From Hypoxylon rubiginosum (taxonomy: Eukaryota > Ascomycota > Sordariomycetes > Xylariales > Hypoxylaceae), in NCBI GenBank assembly GCA_902806565.1, contig CADCXA010000027.1:2170001-2234000 (forward strand): DNA of 64,000 bases, given 5' to 3'. Of this stretch, positions 22,930 through 34,140 are shown piece by piece (position 1 is the first letter of the stretch; the number at the start of each line of letters is the position of its first letter). Position numbers and translations under genes: made by a program. The notes under the pieces were generated by a model. The model was not told the DNA's origin. It did not search any database and was given only the letters and a program-made list of their open reading frames with translations.

Positions 22930-23867
22930 TCAAAAGTCATACAATGCTTGCAGCTGCTTTCCCTTTTCAGCCGCATCCTTCACCATTGAGACTACGGTCA
23001 AAACGTCCGACCTCTTGAATGGTACGTCATGGCCTCCGTCGTGTCGATACAGCTGGGTTGACGAAGGAGTATACAGCCCTTCTGCCACACGCGATTGTTC
23101 TGCCATAGCATATACATCCTTCTTCCCTGAAACGTGCACAATGGGAATGCGAACACGCTCCTTGTATATTTGCGGATGTAACAGGCGTGGGACATTCCCT
23201 GCTTGCGCCTCGAACGAGAGAAAGTCGAGACGGGTGTTTGGCAGAATATTTCCGACGCCTGAGTGCATTGACAAGACGACTTTGAGATACTCAGCGAAGA
23301 CGTGTTCGTCCTCCGAGTCTAGCAGCGAAGCAAAGTCGCCGTCTGGGAACTCTGCGCGGAAATCTGAGTGGTTGTCGTCAAGGATGCGGCCGACTAGGCG
23401 CCTATAACAATGGTCGTCGGGTGAGGCAACAAAGATAGGCGAAAATAATAAAGCGAAGCCGAAAGGAGGTTTCGCGTCTGGATTTTTACGTTGCTGGTCA
23501 AGTATGAAGCTTACGGCCATTGCAGATCCAAGGCTGAACCCTAGAACGCCGTCGAAAGCACCATTTTTCTTGATGAACATGTCTATCCGATGAAGCGCCT
23601 CCCGCATTTCCTGAGGAGAAAACCCCGTGGCGTAAGAGTGAAAAGGTCCAGATTCCCAAGCTGGGACCGCTGCGGAAAGTTAGACTCGGGGATATATATC
23701 TGTACATGGCTGTAGAAGCAGTTCCTACCAGGTCCTCTTCCACACGGTATGGCACCGTCAAGGAATATGAATTGATAGCCTGAGCCAAAGCTCTTGATAA
23801 ATGGTGCCAATTGAGCCTTTAGCATGGCGCCGGACGCGCCCAACCCGTGCAGAGCTAGAATTTTCAT
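22930..23867 (-). CDS. serine hydrolase FSH family (LovG/Fsh1-like)
   Basis: Exons 23867-23729 and 23669-22930 (intron 23670-23728, GTAGGA...CGCAG), total 879 nt, 292 residues. It is an alpha/beta hydrolase of the FSH1 family: start MKILALHGLGASGAMLKAQL with the HG oxyanion region, nucleophile elbow GFSLGS, Asp in HVSGKKDVYAMAEQSR and His in RHDGGHDVPF. The catalytic triad is therefore complete. Members such as LovG release finished chains from highly reducing polyketide synthases. Here a PKS remnant lies 3 kb away, so a role as the cluster's product-release enzyme is a reasonable inference. It is divergent from the P450 gene with about 450 bp between the starts. Confidence 0.9.
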
Positions 23868-24321
23868 GATACTCAGTATCAGGTTCCATAGAAGACTGAT
23901 GACGACAAGATATCCGAGAAATACAGATGATCGTGAGCGTGGACGCCAAGCAGCCCAAACTTCCGGGAGAACCCCCGTACTAGGTACCAGGTAGGTACGG
24001 AGACGAGTGATGAAAAGGGCGACACCTCTTTCACTCGTCTCCGGACCTCGAATTCGGATCTTCCCTAATCTGGCAGTCGAATATTCCTACTTCTGTCTTA
24101 CGGGCTAGGCTGCACTCGAGACTTTGTATCAACAATGATCACTCGCTCGCTTACGGGTCCCCTCAAAGCCGCCGTAGGTTTTGATTGCTCTCTATCACAT
24201 CCAGATCATGTCAGAGCAGCAACTGCTATTACAGACGATTCCGTGAAGAATTAGTCGCTCGATTTGAAGCGCTGCGATATAATTCAGCCTCTGAAGATTG
24301 CAACGAAACACCCTCCGCACC
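23868..24321. promoter_or_regulatory. divergent promoter region between FSH hydrolase and P450
   Basis: The region sits between two start codons pointing apart and carries no coding sequence. Co-regulation of the pair is inferred from the arrangement; I did not identify a specific regulator site. Confidence 0.45.
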
Positions 24322-25953
24322 ATGGGGAACTCGCTTGGCATAGTAACTGGAGTGCTTTTCTTATGCTGCATAGTATGGATCATCTCTTCCAATTCGGGCC
24401 CACGTCTTCCCAAAGGTCTCCCGATCGTTGGTGCACGTAAAGGCGACTGGTTTCCGTTTTGGCAGGCGACACTGAGAAACTCGCTCGACGTAAAGAAGGC
24501 AGCACTGGATGGATACAAACAATATCCTAACCAGGCGGCAATTCTACCCGTCGCCGGCCCCGGAGGAGCCAGTTTCGTCGTCTTGCCTGCCTCCGAGACC
24601 CAGTTCATCACCGACCAACCAGACTCGGTCCTCAATCTCCGCGCCGTTATCATCAAGGGGCTTCTGTACAGATATACAGTAGCGGACCAGTTCATCATCT
24701 CTAATGCGGCACACCAACATGTTATCACAACCACGCTGACAAATCAGATTGGCAATTTGATGTCAGCGTTGAATGACGAGACGGCATTCTGCTTCGAGCA
24801 GATCTGGGGTACCGACACCAACAACTTCTGCGACGTAGGCGTATGGGACACCCTCGGCCGCGTTGTGGGTGGCGTCACGAACCGTGCATTTGTTGGGCTT
24901 CCCTATTGCCGCGATCCGACACTGCTCAGCGCTGGCCTTAACTTCGCTCGATGTCTACCCTTGAGCGCTAGATTCTTAAGCTTCGTTTGGGAGCCTTTGC
25001 GTCCGGTGGCGTCGCCGCTCTTCACCTTACCAAATCGTATCTTCGAGCGCCGCTTCATCAATATTCTGCTGCCCGAGATTCATCGTCGTCTTCGGCATCG
25101 CTTTGACCACGTGAAGAACGACGGGAAGTACGTTGCGGAGAAGAATGACTTCTTGCAGTGGAGCATTGAGCAAGCCATTGCGAGCGGCGATCCGCAAATG
25201 TGGAAGCCCAGGACACTAGCAGGTCGAGTTCTGCTGCTGAATCTAGTGTCCATCCATACATCATCCTTGACAGTTACCAATCTCGTCCTAGACCTCATCT
25301 CGTCAAAGGCTGAGATTCTCGATGAACTTCGCGATGAGATCGTTGGCATCTTAGCGGAGACGCGGGGTGTTTGGACCAAGACCGCGATGTACAAAATGGT
25401 GAAGCTCGATTCGGTGTTCCGCGAGAGCGCACGTCTCAACACTCTGACAGCCGTTGCACTGCGGCGGGTGGTGGTAGCCAAGGACGGTGTTACGACTCCT
25501 TCGGGAGTTCATATTCCATGTGGCAACTTTTGTGCCGTACCTAGCCTCGCAGTGTTGACAGACGGTAAGAAATATTCATCGCCTGAAAGCTTTGACCCTT
25601 TCCGGTTTGTCGATCTACGACAGAAGGTCAACACGGGCGAGAGGCTTCCGGATCATGTGGAGCGAGCACGCATGTCATTTCCTGCTACTAGCAATGATTA
25701 CCTAGCATTCGGCAATGGGAGGCAAGCCTGTCCCGGTCGCTTCTTCGCTGCTGCTGAGCTGAAACTTATGCTGGCTTATGTTCTATTGCATTATGACTTC
25801 GAGATGCTGCCGAAGAGGCCGTCAGATACCTGGGTGGGCATTTTACGCATTCCCTCATCCAGCGCCAAAATACGAGTAAAGCGGAGGACGCGAGCGGAAA
25901 TTCCCGTATTTCGATTCCCAGCGCACGGTGTGGATTGGATGGACTGGACATGA
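24322..25953 (+). CDS. cytochrome P450 monooxygenase, ent-kaurene-oxidase-like
   Basis: Single exon, 543 residues from ATG 24322 (context CACCATGG). An N-terminal membrane anchor (LGIVTGVLFLCCIVWII) is followed by the proline-rich hinge GPRLPKGLPIVG. The I-helix region reads LVSIHTSSLTVTN, as in fungal ent-kaurene oxidase-type P450s that lack the usual AGxxT. The K-helix ExxR is ESAR in VFRESARLNTL. The PERF-like FDPFRF is present, and the heme loop is FGNGRQACPGRFFA with the ligand Cys. The catalytic machinery looks complete. It probably hydroxylates a small hydrophobic metabolite in the ER membrane; the substrate is unknown. Confidence 0.92.
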   Translation: MGNSLGIVTGVLFLCCIVWIISSNSGPRLPKGLPIVGARKGDWFPFWQATLRNSLDVKKAALDGYKQYPNQAAILPVAGPGGASFVVLPASETQFITDQPDSVLNLRAVIIKGLLYRYTVADQFIISNAAHQHVITTTLTNQIGNLMSALNDETAFCFEQIWGTDTNNFCDVGVWDTLGRVVGGVTNRAFVGLPYCRDPTLLSAGLNFARCLPLSARFLSFVWEPLRPVASPLFTLPNRIFERRFINILLPEIHRRLRHRFDHVKNDGKYVAEKNDFLQWSIEQAIASGDPQMWKPRTLAGRVLLLNLVSIHTSSLTVTNLVLDLISSKAEILDELRDEIVGILAETRGVWTKTAMYKMVKLDSVFRESARLNTLTAVALRRVVVAKDGVTTPSGVHIPCGNFCAVPSLAVLTDGKKYSSPESFDPFRFVDLRQKVNTGERLPDHVERARMSFPATSNDYLAFGNGRQACPGRFFAAAELKLMLAYVLLHYDFEMLPKRPSDTWVGILRIPSSSAKIRVKRRTRAEIPVFRFPAHGVDWMDWT

Positions 25954-26553
25954 TCGTCTTGCAAAAATATGTCGGTTAGGAGAATTGAATTTCAGGCTCA
26001 AGGAGAAGCGCTCACGTGGGTGTCGATGTTTGGGGTTTATACGGAATAGAATCAGACAATTTGATATCTTAACTGACAGCCATGAACCTATTTATTCGTA
26101 ATGATACGAGCGATGTATTTAGGCCTGTGCAGTGTCAACGTGTAGGCGGTAAGGCTCACAGCCTAGCTGATAGCTAGATACCTACATGTAGTCTTGTGAT
26201 TTTGATGATTGTGATCTTGATGATGAACTAGTGTGTGTGAATGTGTGTGAAGTACATATGTAGATATTTAAACTAAATAATTAAGAAAAATTGGCATGGT
26301 TTTTTATCAGGTAGGTACTGTAGGTAATCTCTTATCTGTTATCTTACAGAGCGCCTCGGCCGATCAGCCGATAGCCCACTGGGGGTCTGAGAGTTTGAGA
26401 GTTTGGTGATACCAAAGCAAAACACAATTTATTATCTTTCCTAGCATTGCTACGTGTAGATGATTGATTTTCTATCAACTTCTTGTATAGTCCGGGAAAG
26501 TGATGAATTTCCTTATATTATACCCTTTTGACTGATAGGATACGATGCAATGC
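25954..26553. other. intergenic, 3' ends of P450 and PKS remnant
   Basis: AT-rich spacer with simple GTGTGTGA runs near 26230-26250. No gene seen. Confidence 0.5.
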
Positions 26554-28000
26554 TTAGATATACTCCCTTTTGCCCGCCACTAGCAGTGCGAATTCATTGA
26601 GCGACGCAGATTGAAGAATCTCAAAGACCGATACCTTTGCTTTAACGGTACTGCTAATCCAATTGCGTAGCTCCACCCCGACAAGCGAGTCAACGCCGTA
26701 CCGCGACAATGGTAACTCGGGGTCAATGTCAGACAACGGGATGTTGAAGATGTCCGACAGCTTAGCGCCAAGGGCGTTCACAAGCAACCCCGAAGCCGCC
26801 TCGATGTCGGCCGCCGCGGCGTAAGCCTTGACAAACGCTGCCGTCGTGGACTTGCTATCAGACGCCGCGGCAGTGTTGAGGCCGAGCTGGGCCGCGATTC
26901 TCAGCGTGCCGAAGCGACGGTCGTTCGCCATGGCTGACTCGGTGGCGAAGGCGTGGAAGTTTGGCCCGACGATGACCTGGCTGTCCGCGAGGGAGCCTCG
27001 CAGCGGGTCTTTGATACCGGCTTCGATGAGTCCGAGCACGGCTTCGATGTCGACGGAGCCGAAGCCAACGTTCTCGACACGTGCACGGAGACGTTCGTCG
27101 CCGCCAGCTTCTCTTTCTGCTACGTACCCGACGGACCGCACAGCGCCCAAATCGATAGTGACGGCCGGCTTGCCATTCGCCGTGCGGTGGCGAGCGAGAG
27201 CATCCTGGAAGGTATTGCCGGCAGCGTAGTTGGCCTGCGACATGTGGCCTGCTACACCGGCGACAGAGGACAGCATGATAAAAAAGGACAGGTTGGGAAG
27301 GAATTTGTGTAGGTTAATGCTGCCGTTAATCTTGGGTCGTACACCATGGGACCATTGCTCAAATGTCATACGCTCCATGACGGTGTCGTCCAGCACCATG
27401 GAACCAGCAATTGCTCCCGTGATTGGAGGTAACCCGTCTTCAGCAAGTTGCTTCAAAAGTCGGAGGAGGCTACTCTCGTCTGAGACATCGCAGTCGCGTA
27501 TCAGAAGTCGACATCCGACAGCTTCTGCTTCCTCGATCAGCTTCGCTGCTTCGGGATGGGAGCTAGCTTTGCGGGAAACAAGCACAATGTTCTTGGCGCC
27601 TTTGCGAACCATCCATTCGGCGACCGTGCGACCAATACCGCCCAGACCGCCGGATATCAAATATGTAGCGTTCTCCTTGTCCAAGGAGACAGGCGGTGGA
27701 CGTGTGATGACCTGTAGGCGAAGCAATCTATCAGAATTGGTACTCCACAAGGAGGCAGGAAATACAAGGGATACTTACATTGACTTTGTCGCCAGGATTT
27801 GGTACCAGCACCAACTTTCCCATGTGTGCTCCCCCCTGCATTTGACGCATCGCCGTGGCCATATCGGTGATCGAGAATGTGGTGATGGGATGAACGGGAG
27901 GAGTGTGACGTTCACGAATGATACGGATACTTTCCACTAGTGCTTCATGTGTCAGGGCACCACGGTACTCTGTGACAGAGAAGGCTCCGCACCGGACCAT
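26554..28000 (-). pseudogene. C-terminal remnant of a highly reducing polyketide synthase (ER tail, KR, ACP)
   Basis: Exons 28000-27779 and 27711-26554 (intron 27712-27778, GTAAGT...CTACAG) form one uninterrupted frame. It starts inside the end of an enoylreductase (ITTFSITDMATAMRQMQGGA, HMGKLVLVP), then a complete ketoreductase (TYLISGGLGGIGRTVAEWM for NADPH, catalytic Ser and Tyr in IMLSSVAG and NYAAGN), then an acyl carrier protein with the phosphopantetheine Ser in YGVDSLVGVELRNW, and ends at 26554. The KS, AT, DH, MT and most of ER are absent: upstream of 28000 the frame stops at once and the sequence becomes part of a P450 on the other strand. The remaining domains carry no stops, so the loss looks recent or the fragment may still be expressed. 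Confidence 0.9.
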
Positions 28001-28901
28001 CTTTCAAGATATTGTCCAGAGCAACCTGCCGCCGAGCGAGAAAACTCCTGCTCGTCTCTCTGCGGAGGCAAACTTACTCCAGATTGCAGGTACAGAAACG
28101 ACCGCTAGGACACTAGCTGTGCTTATTTTCCATCTGATTGATAGCCCGACGGTCTTGGACCGTCTTCGGCTGGAGTTGGAGCCGTATACGTTGGAATCCG
28201 GTTCGACCATGCGTTTGGCTGGGCTAGAAGCTATACCGTACTTCGTAAGTCTGTGTGCCTAACAAGCCAACTTCCATCTGCCAACTCCTCCTCCCCCACC
28301 AGCAAGGGACTCCTCGCTAAAGCCAGCAACAGTCAGCCGTTATAACTGAAGGTATCCGGTTGTCGCATGTTGTGTCCAGCCGCATGCCTAGGTATGCTCC
28401 CGATGAAGAAATCAAGTACGGCAAATGGGTGATTCCCATAGGCGTAAGTTCACACAACAAGAACTGTGAGACCAGCGAGCTGATTCGTGTAAATACGTCC
28501 AGACACCCGTCATGCAATCCCACTACTTACACCACACGAATCCCAAAATTTTCCCAGATCCCTATGAATTCAATCCGCAGCGTTGGCTCGACGATCCTGA
28601 CCTGAAGTCCAAGTACTTCATGGGTTTCGGCCGAGGGACCAGAATCTGCCTGGGGATAAAGTGAGTTTATATGTTCCTAATACTTCTAGAGTCTTCCCCT
28701 GATAATGAGATCAGTCTCGTATATGCCGAGCTCTTTCTGACAGTGGCTCGCGTCATGACCCGTTTCGATATGGAATTGTTTGAGACTGTAAGGTCGAGAG
28801 ATGTAGACGTCGTTCGAGACTGTATTATCGGATTGCCGAGTCATGAAAGTCCCGGCATTCGAGTGAGAATAAAGAAAGACAAGCTGGCTGTCCCTTCATA
28901 G
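27918..28901 (+). pseudogene. 5'-truncated cytochrome P450, C-terminal half only
   Basis: Homology begins at about 27996 (TIFQDIVQSNLPPSEKTPAR) and continues through four exon pieces ending at 28244, 28333-28443, 28503-28660 and 28715-28901, with good splice sites. Present are the I-helix QIAGTETTARTLAV, K-helix EGIR, FNPQRW, and heme loop MGFGRGTRICLGIN. The membrane anchor and about the first 270 residues are missing. An ATG at 27918, inside the antisense of the PKS remnant, is in frame and would give a chimeric 260-residue ORF, but without the N-terminal half it cannot form a normal P450 fold. The family differs from the complete P450 at 24322. Confidence 0.88.
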
Positions 28902-29280
28902 TGGAATGTTGTATCCAGACACTTTAGCTGAGAGTTCTAAGAGATTTCTATACTTTCCTACAATACTGTGATGTAATGGCAGAACTCCCTGAAGCCTAAT
29001 AATGGATCCTCTGTGCTCCAAGTCCTTGATGCATTCATAGAAGCAGTGTAGAGCTTACTTGACTACCTAAGTAGCGGCAACTGAAAAGAACGCGCCGACC
29101 AGATGGATGTTGCCAAATTGGGATTGCCCCATTAACCGCTTGTGCTTTCCAGAAACGGAATGTTGGACTAGTTGGTACAACTGTCTACGACCATCAAGCC
29201 AGTCTAATATAAATGCTATTTCCTTGCTCGAGTTGCCAACTACTTGCTGCCTCCGAACATCCCAGTGACAATCAACAATT
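28902..29280. other. intergenic
   Basis: Spacer between the P450 remnant and the SDR gene; promoter of the latter. Nothing else seen. Confidence 0.5.
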
Positions 29281-30309
29281 ATGTCTAGTACATATCCCGT
29301 CAACGGCAAAGCTGCTATAGTGACAGGCGCTGGCTCAGGTATTGGCTACGCCTTGACCAAGCTCTTGCTCTCAGCTGGATGTTCAGTCGTGCTTGCGGAT
29401 CTGAAGCTCCGCCCCGAAGCCGAACAGATATTGGCAGAGTATCCCCACCCGGCCTCCGCTCCTAGCTCGCCAAGCGCCGTATTCCAACCCGTCGACGTAG
29501 TGAACTGGAAGCAACTGACGTCACTCTGGGAGACGGCCATCAAGTCGTTCGGAAGGGTCGACATCGTCATCAGCGTAGCAGGAATCTACGAGCCACCCTC
29601 GAGCAGCTTTTGGAAGCCTCCAGGAATCTCTTTGGAATCTCGTGACCCGCCTGACGCGGCCACCGGCCAATACAACACGTTCGCGGTCAACCAGATTGCG
29701 CCAATCAGACTAGCGCAGATTGCGATAAACTACTGGACGCAGCATCGAGACATCCAAGGCAATTACCTGGCCGTGGGGAGCATGGCGGGCTAACTCCACT
29801 CCGTCGAGACGCCATTCTACATGGCGAGTAAAGCAGCACTTATCAGCTTCGTGAAATCGCTGGGAGCGGTTCGCGACCTGTTCGGTATACGGATCTCGGC
29901 CGTATGCCCTGGCCCAGTTCTTGTACGTCCCTCTCCATTCGACGTAACCTAGCCGTCTTGCCTCTTGCTACTGCTCTCCGTGTGCAGACCTTTCAGCTGA
30001 TCCCAATCTCACTAGACACCCATTTTTGAGCCGGAATGGAACAAGAAGTTGACAGCAGATGATGTGTCTCTCACGCCCGAAGAATGCGCGGCTGTGATTC
30101 TTCGAGTGCTGGTCGAACCCCATTGGGGAGACGGCAGTATCGTGGAAACCCAGAAGATAGGATATAATAAAAAGGAGGCGAAAGTAGTCGTGCGTGATGT
30201 GCAGATGGAGCAACTGTATCCTACTACTTTTGTGAAGCCGAGCGAGCGTGTGATTCAGAGCAGGCAGAATCTGATAAAGCACATTCAGGAATTTGGAATG
30301 AGAGATTAG
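29281..30309 (+). pseudogene. short-chain dehydrogenase/reductase with an in-frame nonsense codon
   Basis: Exons 29281-29922 and 30016-30309 (intron 29923-30015, GTACGT...ACTAG). The translation is SDR-like throughout: GKAAIVTGAGSGIGYALTK (NAD(P) site), VVLADLK, VVISVAGIY, SMAG with the catalytic Ser, then FYMASKAALISF with YxxxK, and VCPGPV. A TAA at 29791-29793 falls between the Ser and Tyr motifs, in the middle of an otherwise unbroken frame, so translation would stop after 170 residues. The protein resembles the 15-hydroxyprostaglandin-dehydrogenase-like group. Alternatives are a sequencing error or stop readthrough. Confidence 0.85.
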
Positions 30310-30645
30310 CATTAGAGGCTGGATCTGGTGAAGCTATCTCCAGCCGAATAATTGTTGTATTAGCCCTATATCTATGGGATATAACGCTAATTACCCTGTA
30401 GTTACGGAGCAACCCCCCTATAATATTTAAGCACCTAAGTTTCGAAGGGTTGATGCGCTAATCTCAATGTAATTATAGCGCCCTATAGCGCGTCTCTGTA
30501 ATTGTAGTGGTGTAACTGCACCAAGGTACCTGGGTTACGAGGGCTGGGGGCCATTGCATCAGCTGTCGAAAGCTTTGTCCCTTAGGTACATTTACAGGGC
30601 ATTAATGCGCTAGAATGCGCTATAAGTATAAGCGACCTCAATGCA
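30310..30645. other. convergent intergenic region
   Basis: Between the 3' ends of the SDR pseudogene and the 2OG oxygenase. Contains related GCGCTAT/GCGCTA words (for example near 30480 and 30610). No gene seen. Confidence 0.4.
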
Positions 30646-31793
30646 CTATGACAGGAGAAACGTAGCAGCAGCTGGCAATTGATTAATTGAAATGCTCATG
30701 ACCTCCCACCCTTGATCTCCAGTGTCTTCTCCCCTCATGAGTGCGGAGGATTTCTTCACACCCCACTCCCACGCCGTGAGATTGGCGTTATCATCGTTCT
30801 GAGATTCTCCATCTTGACGAACCAAATTCTTCATGATAGCGTCGCGCTCCGGCCTTGCAAGGATTGCTATGCTATACCGGTCGAGGAAACGCTGCTGGCC
30901 GGGCGGATATCGGATACGGTGCACATTGCTCCGTAGTAGTCCGCCGGTCCACTCTACCATAGCATCGCCCAGATTCACAATCAGACACCCGGGCCGTGGA
31001 CGCACCCACAACCAGGCGTCCGACTCCTTTGGCGATTTTCCCGGTGCCAATATCTGCAGTCCACCTACCACGTTGGCGAGCAGTGTGATAGTGCCAAAGT
31101 CTGTATGGTGAATTATGCTCGTGCGTAAGTCTTCCGCCGATGGACACGCATATGCTTTAAGGAGCCGAATGACGGTTCCGGGAGGCTTGGATGGAGACTG
31201 TAAAGAGGTGAAGATATCGGATGGCAGGTTAAGCTGCGTGGCCAAGACGCGACAAATCATGTGGATTATGTCCTGGCCATGCTCGAGAAACGACTTGGGG
31301 AGTGACAGATTGGTATTCATAGGTTCTGGAAGAGGCTGAAGGGGGGCACATCCTGTCAAGCCATCCTGACCTATGTTGAACCATTCAAAGCGGTCCAGCT
31401 CCATGGTCTCCGTTTTGCTTCCACCTTGGGACTTGTAGCTTTTAAATATTAGGAAGCTGGAGGTTACAGGATGAGCTAGTAAGCAAACTGAACTTACCCG
31501 AGAAAACTGCAAGGTGGATCATGTTGATACTTCTCCTTAACGTCGCTAGGGAGGTTCATAACGACCTTAGTTAGGTCAAAGAGATTATCCATCTCTTCTA
31601 TCAGGCGGTTCCCAAGATGATCACCACGCAAGTCAAGTAAAAAGAAGCCCAGCTCTTGGGCAGAGGATAACAAATTCTCAGCGACACTTGCATCTCCCGC
31701 GCGGAGACCTGATAGCAAGATAGTAGAGATCAGCGCCGTTGGAATATCATCAGGAAAAGCCGGAATATCTTCAAAAAGCTTCGCAGACGCCAT
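30646..31793 (-). CDS. 2-oxoglutarate/Fe(II)-dependent oxygenase (isopenicillin N synthase-like)
   Basis: Exons 31793-31498 and 31438-30646 (intron 31439-31497, GTAAGT...AAAAG), total 1089 nt, 362 residues. An N-terminal DIOX_N-type region (LSSAQELGFFLLDLRG) is followed by the double-stranded beta-helix core. The iron ligands are HTD in IIHHTDFGTITLL and the distal His in SNVHRIRYPP; the 2-oxoglutarate anchor is Arg-Tyr-Ser in DRYSIAILARP. The splice restores GYKSQGGSK, the usual loop after the first domain. The active site is complete. These enzymes hydroxylate, desaturate or cyclise small molecules; a tailoring role in the neighbouring cluster is inferred from position. Confidence 0.9.
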
Positions 31794-32495
31794 ATTCTTC
31801 AGCTTGTACCGAAGGCCTGTGGCTAGGTAGCGACGAACGGTGGCAAATATAGGGTAGTGTTACGGGTAGAATGTCGTTGTTCAAACGCGACATCGGCTAA
31901 TAGAAGCAGCTTGGAGTAGTCAAGGCGGATGAAACAGCTTTGATGGTCAATCATACATTTACTTTCATATCATTCTCCTCAGAAACCAAGGGCGATCGTG
32001 GCAATGTTGGATTAGAAATACAGCTCTCCAGGATATGGAAAAGGCTCACAGAGGAACCCCGACCCCGCGTTCAGGGGCAGTCAACCAGTCCCAGGTGCAG
32101 CAGCAACTTGGCCAATAACACAACCCGATCAGAGGTGAATTTGTGATGAAATTTGCTTTTAGACATAAGGAACACCCACCATACTTGGCCGAAGAATGCT
32201 GCTATGAATACCTGGTAACTACCTCTAATGGATGCTCGTGGTTCCAAAGGCATCAGCGGCGATACTGGCCCCTATTATTCATCGACCTAACTCAGTCTTC
32301 TATGTCTATCCCAATAAGATAAATACTAGTTAACCAAATTCTATGCTTTTATGATCGATTAGAGGACTAAATATGATTTATAGAAAGTTGACGAAAACTG
32401 CGTCAACAAAGCATTCGAGAGATTAACGTAACCTCTGCTGCACTACGGAGGTGTTTAGTTACCTACCTAGGACTTGACAGGCTGCTCCTGTGCAA
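31794..32495. other. intergenic
   Basis: Promoter side of the 2OG oxygenase and 3' flank of the SDR gene. No coding sequence recognised. Confidence 0.5.
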
Positions 32496-33451
32496 TTACC
32501 ATGGAGCAATGGCGCCGTCATAGACGTTTCGTCCCTTGAAGTTCTCCCACCCCTTAACAAAAATCTTTCGCAGTTGGCCGTTGTACTTCTGGCCTTCCGC
32601 GAAAATGATTTCCAGCGAGGCCTTAGCTGACTCCTCAGGGGCCAACTCCGCCACGTCACCGCCTCCCATTTCGGTCTTCATCCACTACACAGACACAATG
32701 TTAGGTGAAAATCTTATGATGGCAGAATAGGGGTATGGGGCAAGTGGGAGGGAGCATACACCAGGACAGAGGGCAGTGAATGAGAAGCCCTCCTTTTCGT
32801 ACTCGACGGCATACTGCGCGGTCAGGGCATTTGCGGCTGCCTTAGAAATCTTGTAAGCTGGAGCCGGGAAGTATGAATTCCCCGGAGCCATCGTGGTCGA
32901 GCCTAAAGTGGTTGATCTTAAAAGTGCAATTGTGTTAGTCTAAAAACGTCGCGGCCTGAGCTAGGTTCTTGATCCCTTACACGTTCACCACCTTCTTCTG
33001 GGCCCCCTTTTGCACAAGTGGGAGAAATGCCTGAATCACCCAGTGAACACCCATGACATTGATGGCGAAGCTCTCTTCAAGGGTTTCCCTGCAAAGCTGT
33101 TAGCGAGAAGAAGGGGGGGAAATAAAAGGGTGACAAGACGTGCATGGTTTTGATACCCTCGAAAGCATATTGGCAGATTCCAGCGTTGTTGATCAGAACG
33201 TCCAAGCCCTTGCCCTCAAGCTTGGATTCAACCTCAGCCGCTGCCTTCTTGATGGAACCCCTATCGGTGACATCAAGTTTGACTACGATGACACGACCAG
33301 ACGACTTCTGCGCGAGCTCGTTCAAGACGGAGGAGTCGCTTCGAGTAGCGGCAAAGACCGTACCGACTTTAGAGGTCGGGTGGGAGATGAGTTCACGCAC
33401 AAGAGCGAGTCCAAAGCCTCGAGAGGCGCCAGTGATAAGGTACGAAGCCAT
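32496..33451 (-). CDS. short-chain dehydrogenase/reductase
   Basis: Four exons, 33451-33135, 33088-32981, 32916-32760 and 32684-32496, total 771 nt, 256 residues. Motifs: SYLITGASRGFGLALVREL (cofactor site), LDVLINNAGI, catalytic Ser in VSTTLGSTTM, and AYKISKAAANAL with YxxxK. CPGWMKTEMGG follows across the last intron. The first intron is ambiguous: donor GTCACC at 33134 with acceptor GCAG, or donor GTCTTG at 33139 with acceptor ACAG at 33097; both keep frame and differ by two residues. The active site is intact. It is a classical NAD(P)-dependent oxidoreductase of unknown substrate and could belong to the metabolite cluster. Confidence 0.88.
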
Positions 33452-34140
33452 TGAGACTTGGGACAGAGTTCGATGCTCTAAGGACGTAAAACTGAGTAAA
33501 GTGACCTGCAGTTCTAGATGACGACGAGGGTTAGGATGAGGTGAGAGGGGTATGTAAGATTTGGAGCTGTTTCTGCAGTTTTCTGCAGTACATGATGAAA
33601 TCATACAACGTTTAAAGTTCAGTTAGAACTAGTTTTGTGCAACCAGATATTGGGACTTGAGAATTTGTAAGCTGAAAGAGCTTCAAAACGATCGCTTTCG
33701 GACATAAAGGAGTTAATGGATATACTATGGATATACTAAGTGAATAAGCTTACAATTGTTTGGAGTGTTACACAAGTTGCCGGCACTTCTTCGTTAGGTA
33801 GTAGGCAGGCATTCGTGAAGCAACATGAGAGGGGGATTCGAAAGCCATTCGCTGTGGACAGACGTTCAGACGATTACTAATAGCAAGTACGAATAATACA
33901 TCGAGTAATATGACATCGAGTAAAATGAATACCTACTGTGCCGCTTGGGGGCCGGTTAGGACCGACGACCGACGCCCGACGTTGGCACATTTGTCTCGGC
34001 CGAAGTTGTCAGCCCCTTTCTTGACAAATTGGCCCAGGTTGGAGGATATTATCATCTCTGGCTAGCACCATCGCAAATCCTATACCATCTTAGGCAATCA
34101 ATGTAACAGGGCACCAACAACAGATGACACCCATCTATCC
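33452..34140. other. intergenic
   Basis: SDR promoter and further non-coding DNA. Nothing recognised. Confidence 0.45.
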
